Source of the DNA: Streptomyces lanatus
Lineage (GTDB): Bacteria > Actinomycetota > Actinomycetes > Streptomycetales > Streptomycetaceae
Direction: 5' to 3'
Length of the DNA: 64,000 nt
NCBI RefSeq assembly: GCF_014655715.1
Contig: NZ_BNBM01000001.1
Location: 1,056,742 to 1,120,741, forward strand
Shown: one piece after another, positions 58,304-64,000 of the stretch
How the letters are laid out: every line of letters starts with the position of its first letter
Numbering within the stretch: the first letter of the stretch is position 1
Program-made: the position numbers and the translations under genes
The notes under the pieces: generated by a model
The model's input: the letters and a program-made list of their open reading frames with translations, nothing else
Told to the model about the DNA's origin: nothing
Databases searched by the model: none

Positions 58304-60664
58304 ATGCTTCAGGCGACACCGCTCACCGACGGATGGATCCTGCGGCACGAGGGGGCCGAACTCCCGGCCGCCGTGCCCGGCTGCGTACACACCGACCTGC
58401 TGGCAGCCGACGTGATCCCGGACCCCTTTCTCGGGCTGAACGAGCGCGAGGTGGCGTGGGTGGGGCGGCGGGACTGGACCTACGAGACCGACCTGGACGC
58501 CAGGTCCGCCCATGAGCAGACGGACCTGGTCTTCGAGGGGCTCGACACGGTCGCGGAGATCCTGCTGGACGGCCAACTCCTGGGCCGGGTAAGGAACATG
58601 CACCGCTCGTACCGCTTCGACGTGACCGGGCTCAGCGGACGGCTCTCGGTGCGTTTCGCCTCCGCGTACGCCGAGGCCGAGGCTGTGCGCGGCAAGCTGG
58701 GTGAACGGCCCGCGGCCTACGCCGAGCCCTACCAGTACCTGCGCAAGATGGCCTGCTCCTTCGGCTGGGACTGGGGGCCGACGCTGGTGACGGCCGGGAT
58801 CTGGCGGCCGGTGCGGCTTGAGCATTGGTCGACGGCCAGGATCGCGCGCGTGCGGCCGCTCGTGACGGTCGAACAGGGCGCGGGAGTCGTGGAGTTGGCG
58901 GTGGACGTCGAGCGAACCAGGGTGGAGGCGCCGCTCACGGTCGAGGCTTCCGCCGGTGGGGTGCGGGCGCGCGCGGAGATCGACGGGACGGGTGGGGTCG
59001 TACGACTGCGGGTGCCCGACGTACGACTGTGGTGGCCGCGCGGCTACGGCGAACAGCCGCTGTACGACGTCGAGTTGAGGCTGCTGCACGGCGAGGACGC
59101 GCTGGATGTATGGCGGCGGCGGATCGGCTTCCGGAGCGTGGAACTGGATCGCGGGGCCGACGCCGACGGCACCGGTTTCACCCTCGTCGTCAATGGCGAG
59201 CGGCTCTTCGCGCGGGGCGTCAACTGGATCCCGGACGACGTGTTCCCGTCCCGGGTGACGAGGGAGCGGTACCGGAGGCGGCTGGAGCAAGCCGCCGACG
59301 CGGGCGTGGATCTCGTACGGGTCTGGGGCGGCGGGATCTATGAGAGCGGGGACTTCTACGACGCCTGCGACGAGCTGGGGCTGCTGGTCTGGCAGGACTT
59401 CCCGTTCGCGTGCGCGGCCTATCCGGAGGAGCAGCCGTTGCGCGGGGAGGTGGAGGCCGAGGCACGGGAGAACGTCGTACGGCTGATGCCGCATCCCTCG
59501 CTGGTGCTGTGGAACGGCAACAACGAGAACCTGTGGGGGTTCCGGGACTGGGGCTGGGAGCAACGGCTGGCCGGGGACTCCTGGGGCGAGGGGTACTACC
59601 TGGGCGTGCTGCCGCGGGTGGTGGCCGAGTTGGATCCGACGCGGCCGTACACGGCGGGGAGTCCCTGGTCGGGGTCGTGGCACCGGCATCCGAACGATCC
59701 GGCGCACGGCACGCATCACTCCTGGGAGGTGTGGAACCGGGAGGACTACGCCGAGTATCGAGGGGAAGTGCCGCGATTTGTCGCCGAGTTCGGGTGGCAG
59801 GCGCCCCCCGCCTACGCCACTCTGCGGCGGGCGCTGCCGGGTGAGGAGCTCGCGCCGGACTCCCCCGGCATGCTGCACCACCAGAAGGCGGACGACGGGA
59901 ACGGGAAGCTGCGGCGGGGCCTTGAGCGGCATTTCGCGGGAGCCGTCGAGGGGGACTTCGACCGATGGCACTACCTCACCCAGGTCAATCAGGCGCGGGC
60001 CGTCGCCGCCGGTATCGAGCACTGGCGGTCGCACTGGCCGGTGTGCGCGGGCACGGTCGTCTGGCAGCTCAACGACTGCTGGCCGGTGACGTCCTGGGCG
60101 GCGATCGACGGGGACGGGCGGGAGAAGCCGCTGTACCACGAGCTGCGGCGGCTGTACGCGGACCGGTTGCTGACGCTGGGCGTGCGGGAGCTGGCCATCG
60201 TCAATCAGGGGACCGAGGAGTGGGCCGGGGTCGTGCGGCTGCGGCGGATGTCGGTCGAGGGGGCGCTGCTCGGCGAGGCGAGCGTGGATCTCAGTGCCGG
60301 GCGGCGTGCGGTGGCCAGGGTCGGCGTACCGAAGGAAATGGCGCCCGTCGGGCCGAAGGAGTTCCTGGTGGCGGACGCGGACGGGGTGCGGGCCGTGCAT
60401 TTTCCGGTGCCGGATCGCGAAGTGCCGTATCCGCGGCCGGAGTTCGATGTCGCGCTCGTGCCGGGTGGAGTGTCGGTGACGGCCCGTACCCTCGTACGGG
60501 ATCTGCTGCTCCAGGCCGACCGGCTGGATCCGGACGCCCGTGCCGACCGGGGGCTCGTGACGCTGCTGCCCGGTGAGGAGGTGACCATCGGCGTGTCCGG
60601 CTGGAAGACTCCGGACGCGGCCGCCGCCCGGTCCGCCCTGTACTGCATGGAGCCCTCCCGATGA
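58304..60664 (+). CDS. GH2 beta-mannosidase
   Basis: A 786-residue intracellular enzyme. It opens with WILRHEGAELPAAVPGCVHTDLLAADVIPDPFLGLNE, typical of the beta-mannosidase branch of GH2 (sandwich domain), followed by an Ig-like domain and the barrel (from about 290). The acid/base Glu is in LVLWNGNNENLWGF (about residue 408) and the nucleophile Glu in RFVAEFGWQAPP (about 493). C-terminal beta domains complete the usual length. It releases mannose from the non-reducing end of beta-mannosides. AGGAG is 7 nt before the ATG. The LacI regulator overlaps its stop (ATGA). Confidence 0.94.
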   Translation: MLQATPLTDGWILRHEGAELPAAVPGCVHTDLLAADVIPDPFLGLNEREVAWVGRRDWTYETDLDARSAHEQTDLVFEGLDTVAEILLDGQLLGRVRNMHRSYRFDVTGLSGRLSVRFASAYAEAEAVRGKLGERPAAYAEPYQYLRKMACSFGWDWGPTLVTAGIWRPVRLEHWSTARIARVRPLVTVEQGAGVVELAVDVERTRVEAPLTVEASAGGVRARAEIDGTGGVVRLRVPDVRLWWPRGYGEQPLYDVELRLLHGEDALDVWRRRIGFRSVELDRGADADGTGFTLVVNGERLFARGVNWIPDDVFPSRVTRERYRRRLEQAADAGVDLVRVWGGGIYESGDFYDACDELGLLVWQDFPFACAAYPEEQPLRGEVEAEARENVVRLMPHPSLVLWNGNNENLWGFRDWGWEQRLAGDSWGEGYYLGVLPRVVAELDPTRPYTAGSPWSGSWHRHPNDPAHGTHHSWEVWNREDYAEYRGEVPRFVAEFGWQAPPAYATLRRALPGEELAPDSPGMLHHQKADDGNGKLRRGLERHFAGAVEGDFDRWHYLTQVNQARAVAAGIEHWRSHWPVCAGTVVWQLNDCWPVTSWAAIDGDGREKPLYHELRRLYADRLLTLGVRELAIVNQGTEEWAGVVRLRRMSVEGALLGEASVDLSAGRRAVARVGVPKEMAPVGPKEFLVADADGVRAVHFPVPDREVPYPRPEFDVALVPGGVSVTARTLVRDLLLQADRLDPDARADRGLVTLLPGEEVTIGVSGWKTPDAAAARSALYCMEPSR

Positions 60665-61695
60665 CCGCTCAGCCGGCCTCCCGCGTCACCATCAAGGACG
60701 TCGCCGCGCGCGCCGGTGTGTCCAAGGGGGCCGTCTCCCTCGCCTTCAACCACAAACCGGGGCTGTCGGAGGCGACCCGCGACCGGATCTTCCGGGCCGC
60801 GCGGGAGCTGGGCTGGGCGCCGAACCTCACGGCGCGCACGCTGGCCGGTTCGCGGGTGGACGTGGTGGGTCTGGCGATCTGCCGTCCTGCGCGGATGCTC
60901 GGGCTCGAACCCTTCTACATGGAGTTCGTCTCGGGTGTGGAGAGCGTGCTGACCGAGCACTCCTGCTCGCTGCTGCTGCGGCTGGTGCGGACCGTGGAGG
61001 AGGAGGCCGGGCTCCAGGAGACGTGGTGGCGGGGGCGGCAGATCGGCGGCTCGATCCTGGTCGACTTCCGCGCGGACGACCCTCGCGTCGCGGTGGCCCG
61101 GCGGCTCGGGATACCGGTCGTCGCGGTCGGGCATCCGTCGCTGACGGGCGGACTGACCTCGGTGTGGACCGATGACGCCACCGCCGTGACGGAGGCCGTG
61201 CGGTATCTGGCCGCGCTGGGGCATCGGCGGGTCGCCCGGGTGGGCGGGGCGGCGGCGCTCGGTCATACGTCGATCCGTACGGCCGCCTTCGACGAGGCGG
61301 CGGGGGCGTTGGCGCTGGCCGGGGCGTGGCAGGTCGCGACGGACTTCTCGGGCGACGCGGGGGCGCGGGCCACGCGGTCGCTGCTCACCGCCGCCGCGGC
61401 CGATCGGCCGACGGCGATCGTGTACGACAACGACATCATGGCGGTGGCGGGGCTGGCGGTGGCGGCGGAGATGGGGCTACGGGTGCCGGAGGACGTGTCG
61501 CTGCTGGCGTGGGACGACTCTCAGCTGTGCCGGCTGACGCATCCGACGTTGTCGGCGATGAGCCATGACGTGCACGGGTTCGGGGCGGAGGTGGCCCGGA
61601 CGCTGTTCGGGGTGATCATGGGGGACGGGGCGGGGTCGCATCCCGTGCCCACCCCGGTGCTGACTCCTCGGGGGTCCACGGCTCCGCCCAGGTGA
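60661..61695 (+). CDS. LacI-family transcriptional regulator
   Basis: A 344-residue repressor-type regulator. The N-terminal LacI helix-turn-helix reads VTIKDVAARAGVSKGAVSLAFNHKPGLSEATRDRI, with a hinge at LTARTLAGSR. The periplasmic-binding-protein-like domain (about 65-335) has the effector site typical of sugar-responsive members. The ATG overlaps the GH2 stop, so it is made with the enzyme. The TAAAC-type palindromes at 58223 and 58281 are its likely sites. A mannose- or mannobiose-type inducer is inferred. Confidence 0.93.
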   Translation: MTAQPASRVTIKDVAARAGVSKGAVSLAFNHKPGLSEATRDRIFRAARELGWAPNLTARTLAGSRVDVVGLAICRPARMLGLEPFYMEFVSGVESVLTEHSCSLLLRLVRTVEEEAGLQETWWRGRQIGGSILVDFRADDPRVAVARRLGIPVVAVGHPSLTGGLTSVWTDDATAVTEAVRYLAALGHRRVARVGGAAALGHTSIRTAAFDEAAGALALAGAWQVATDFSGDAGARATRSLLTAAAADRPTAIVYDNDIMAVAGLAVAAEMGLRVPEDVSLLAWDDSQLCRLTHPTLSAMSHDVHGFGAEVARTLFGVIMGDGAGSHPVPTPVLTPRGSTAPPR

Positions 61696-61811
61696 CGTTT
61701 GAATGTGACCTTCGCCGCTCCACCCCTCAGGACTGTGCAGCTACGTTACTCATAAGTAGCATGGCCATGAGCAAGCGCTCAGCGTCCCGCACCTTCTGGA
61801 GGAGAGCCATC

Positions 61812-63032
61812 GTGCCTCGTACCCTCAGGGACGTCGTCTTCGTCGACGGCGTCCGCACCCCGTTCGGCAAGGCGGGCCCGAAGGGCATCTACCACGAGAC
61901 CCGTGCCGACGACCTCGTCGTCAAGGCCATCCGGGAGCTGCTGCGCCGCAACCCCGGTCTCGACCCGAAGCAGATCGACGAGGTCGCCATCGCCGCGACC
62001 ACGCAGATCGGCGACCAGGGCCTGACCATCGGCCGTACGGCGGGCATCCTCGCCGGTCTCCCCCAGTCGGTGCCCGGCTACTCCATCGACCGTATGTGCG
62101 CCGGCGCGCTGACCGCCGTCACCACGGTCGCCGGTTCCATCGCCTTCGGCGCCTACGACGCCGTCATCGCCGGTGGTGTCGAGCACATGGGCCGTCACCC
62201 GATGGGCGAGGGCGTGGACCCGAACCCGCGGTTCGTCTCCGAGAAGCTGGTCGACGAGTCCGCCCTGTTCATGGGCATGACGGCGGAGAACCTGCACGAC
62301 CGCTACCCGCACATCACCAAGCAGCGCGCCGACGAATACGCGGTGCGCTCGCAGGAGAAGGCCGCCAAGGCGTACGCCAACGGCAAGATCCAGGCCGACC
62401 TGGTGCCGGTGTCCGTGCGCCGCACCAACCCCGAGGCCGGTGAGACGGGCTGGGGCCTGGTCACCGCCGACGAGCCGATGCGCCCGGGCACCACGCTGGA
62501 GAACCTCTCCGGTCTGAAGACCCCGTTCCGCGTCCACGGCCGGGTCACCGCCGGTAACGCGGCCGGTCTGAACGACGGCGCCACCGCCTCGATCATCGCC
62601 TCCGAGGACTTCGCCCGCGAGAACAACCTCCCGGTGAAGATGCGCCTCGTCTCGTACGCCTTCGTCGGCGTCGAGCCCGAGGTCATGGGCTACGGCCCGA
62701 TCCCGGCCACGGAGAAGGCGCTCGCCAAGGCGGGCCTCGACATCTCCGACATCGGTCTCTTCGAGATCAACGAGGCCTTCGCCGTCCAGGTCCTGGCCCT
62801 CCTCGACCACTACGGCATCGCGGACGACGACGAGCGCGTCAACCAGTACGGCGGCGCGATCGCCTTCGGTCACCCGCTGGCGTCGTCGGGTGTGCGTCTG
62901 ATGACGCAGCTCGCCCGCCAGTTCGAGGAGCAGCCGCATGTCCGCTACGGCCTGACCACCATGTGCGTCGGCTTCGGCATGGGCGCGACGGTCATCTGGG
63001 AGAACCCGAACTTCGACGGAGGCAGCAAGTGA
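61812..63032 (+). CDS. Acetyl-CoA acyltransferase (thiolase), beta-oxidation
   Basis: A 406-residue FadA-type thiolase for the last step of fatty-acid beta-oxidation. I chose the GTG at 61812 because GGAGGAGAG lies just upstream and VPRTLRDVVFVDGVRTPFGKAG is the usual family start. The nucleophile Cys is in IDRMCAGALTAV (about residue 97), and the other active-site residues are in NEAFAVQ, GHPLASSG and TMCVGFGMG. It overlaps the next gene by GTGA, forming the thiolase-multifunctional protein complex. An AT-richer stretch at 61740-61770 is a likely promoter. Confidence 0.95.
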   Translation: MPRTLRDVVFVDGVRTPFGKAGPKGIYHETRADDLVVKAIRELLRRNPGLDPKQIDEVAIAATTQIGDQGLTIGRTAGILAGLPQSVPGYSIDRMCAGALTAVTTVAGSIAFGAYDAVIAGGVEHMGRHPMGEGVDPNPRFVSEKLVDESALFMGMTAENLHDRYPHITKQRADEYAVRSQEKAAKAYANGKIQADLVPVSVRRTNPEAGETGWGLVTADEPMRPGTTLENLSGLKTPFRVHGRVTAGNAAGLNDGATASIIASEDFARENNLPVKMRLVSYAFVGVEPEVMGYGPIPATEKALAKAGLDISDIGLFEINEAFAVQVLALLDHYGIADDDERVNQYGGAIAFGHPLASSGVRLMTQLARQFEEQPHVRYGLTTMCVGFGMGATVIWENPNFDGGSK

Positions 63033-64000
63033 GCACCACCGCTGAGCTTTTGAAGGGTGCGGCCGAGCTGTTCCCCGACGAGGTCGTGACGTCGGCGCAC
63101 GTACGCCACCTCGACCTGCCGTACGGCGCCGGGCGCTTCGCGCTCATCACGCTGGACAACGGCTTCGACCACACCAAGCCGACCACCTTCGGCCCGGCCT
63201 CGCTGGCGAACCTCAACACCGCCATCGACCAGGTCGAGAAGGAGGCCGCGGACGGCGACATCGTCGGCATCGGCATCACCGGCAAGCCGTTCATCTTCGC
63301 CGTCGGCGCCGACCTCAAGGGCGTCGAGCTGCTGAAGGAGCACAAGGACGCGCTGGCCATCGGCAAGGGCGGCCACGAGGTGTTCAAGCGCCTGTCGGCC
63401 CTCGCCGTGCCGACCTTCGCGTACTACAACGGTGCCGCGATGGGCGGTGGCGTCGAGGTCGGTCTGCACTGCAAGTACCGCACCGTCAGCAAGGCGCTGC
63501 CCGCCTTCTCGCTCCCCGAGGTCTTCCTCGGCCTGGTGCCCGGCTGGGGCGGCTGCACGATCCTGCCCAACCTGATCGGTGCCGACAAGGCCGTCTCGGT
63601 GATCATCGAGAACAGCCTCAACCAGAACAAGCAGCTCAAGGGCCAGCAGGTCTTCGACCTCGGTATCGCCGACGCCATCTTCGAGGGCGCCGACTTCCTG
63701 GAGCAGTCGCTGATCTGGACCGCCCAGGTGCTGAAGGGCGACGTCGAGGTCGAGCGTCCGGTGATCGACCGCGGTGAGGGCTGGGACCAGGCCGTCGCCA
63801 AGGGCCGTTTCATCGCGGACTCCAAGGTGCACGGGGCCGCTCCGGCCGCCTACCGCGCCCTCGACATCATCGCCGCCGCCAAGAACGGCGACCTGCAGCA
63901 GGGCTACGACGCCGAGGACAAGGCCCTCGCCGACCTGATCATGGGTGGCGAACTGCGCTCCGGCATCTACGCCTTCAACCTGGTGCAGAAGCGCGGCAAG
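63029..64000 (+). CDS. FadB/FadJ-like multifunctional beta-oxidation protein (5' part)
   Basis: The open frame runs off the right edge after 324 codons. The visible part is the enoyl-CoA hydratase domain of the multifunctional enzyme: PFIFAVGADLKGVELL, YYNGAAMGGGVEVGLHCKYR (oxyanion hole) and LPEVFLGLVPGWGGCTILP, where the catalytic Glu residues lie. The 3-hydroxyacyl-CoA dehydrogenase part should follow beyond the window. The GTG start overlaps the thiolase stop, so the two enzymes are translated together. Confidence 0.93.
   Translation, partial: MSTTAELLKGAAELFPDEVVTSAHVRHLDLPYGAGRFALITLDNGFDHTKPTTFGPASLANLNTAIDQVEKEAADGDIVGIGITGKPFIFAVGADLKGVELLKEHKDALAIGKGGHEVFKRLSALAVPTFAYYNGAAMGGGVEVGLHCKYRTVSKALPAFSLPEVFLGLVPGWGGCTILPNLIGADKAVSVIIENSLNQNKQLKGQQVFDLGIADAIFEGADFLEQSLIWTAQVLKGDVEVERPVIDRGEGWDQAVAKGRFIADSKVHGAAPAAYRALDIIAAAKNGDLQQGYDAEDKALADLIMGGELRSGIYAFNLVQKRGK

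Noticed and set aside
1..64000. Prophage, insertion sequence or CRISPR array
   Set aside because: No integrase, transposase, phage structural gene or regular spacer-repeat series was seen on either strand.

Overview
The window is chromosomal DNA of a Streptomyces or very close relative. The base composition is very GC-rich, many genes start with GTG, and stop/start codons often overlap. It carries an orphan response regulator that I recognise as WhiI with a sigma-WhiG-like promoter, the actinobacterial coproporphyrin-type haem genes (hemE, hemY/cgoX, hemQ), an SCO6045-like DUF692 fusion and many secreted or lipoprotein glycoside hydrolases. I see no prophage, IS element, CRISPR array or canonical tRNA/rRNA gene.

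Region 1 (1-19.4 kb) is an accessory carbohydrate locus. In order it has a secreted GH84 hexosaminidase with a C-terminal beta-propeller, a SIS-domain protein, an RpiR-type regulator, and an operon of a large GH38 alpha-mannosidase, a small His-tailed protein, a sugar-binding lipoprotein and two ABC permeases. A GH3 glycosidase and a BadF/ROK-type sugar kinase (possibly GlcNAc kinase), a GH5-type (GH5_18-like) beta-mannosidase and a NagZ-like GH3 hexosaminidase follow. The enzyme set fits uptake and dismantling of mannose-GlcNAc glycans such as N-glycans. Most of its promoter regions carry a 15-bp inverted repeat, TGRWT-N5-AWYCA. Three promoters carry a pair with centres exactly 32 bp apart. 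I propose this as the operator of the local RpiR regulator.

Region 2 (19.4-22 kb) holds the most unusual feature. Two tandem 72-nt tRNA-like cloverleaves, with compensatory acceptor-stem changes but no TTC T-loop, form the leader of a 770-residue protein of unknown family. Its ATG lies 3 nt after the second cloverleaf and has no Shine-Dalgarno sequence.

Region 3 (22-55 kb) is mainly core. It has a YbhN-like membrane protein, a PP2C phosphatase, murC-msrB, a RibD-C reductase, zapE, a carbonic anhydrase/SulP pair, an SPFH protein, a PhoX-like Tat protein, a Ser/Thr kinase, a polysaccharide deacetylase and an ABC exporter pair. It continues with a PTH2-like protein, a DUF692/MNIO enzyme near a TIGR04222 membrane protein, a secreted tripeptidyl-peptidase-like hydrolase, hemQ/hemY, a CoA-disulfide-reductase-like flavoprotein, a rhomboid protease, hemE, a DUF3000 protein, whiI, a DUF4333 lipoprotein and RNase D. 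Two near-identical long palindromes (53010 and 53722) follow whiI and the lipoprotein gene.

Region 4 (55-61.7 kb) is a second sugar locus: ABC importer, GH2 beta-mannosidase and LacI regulator around a divergent promoter with two TAAAC-type operators. It complements region 1, since both target mannosides. Region 5 (61.8 kb to the end) starts the fatty-acid beta-oxidation pair: a thiolase and an FadB/FadJ-type multifunctional protein that runs off the window. No gene-free stretch exceeds about 300 bases; the longest (19305-19596) holds an operator and the tRNA-like elements, and the next longest (40266-40548) shows nothing I can name.
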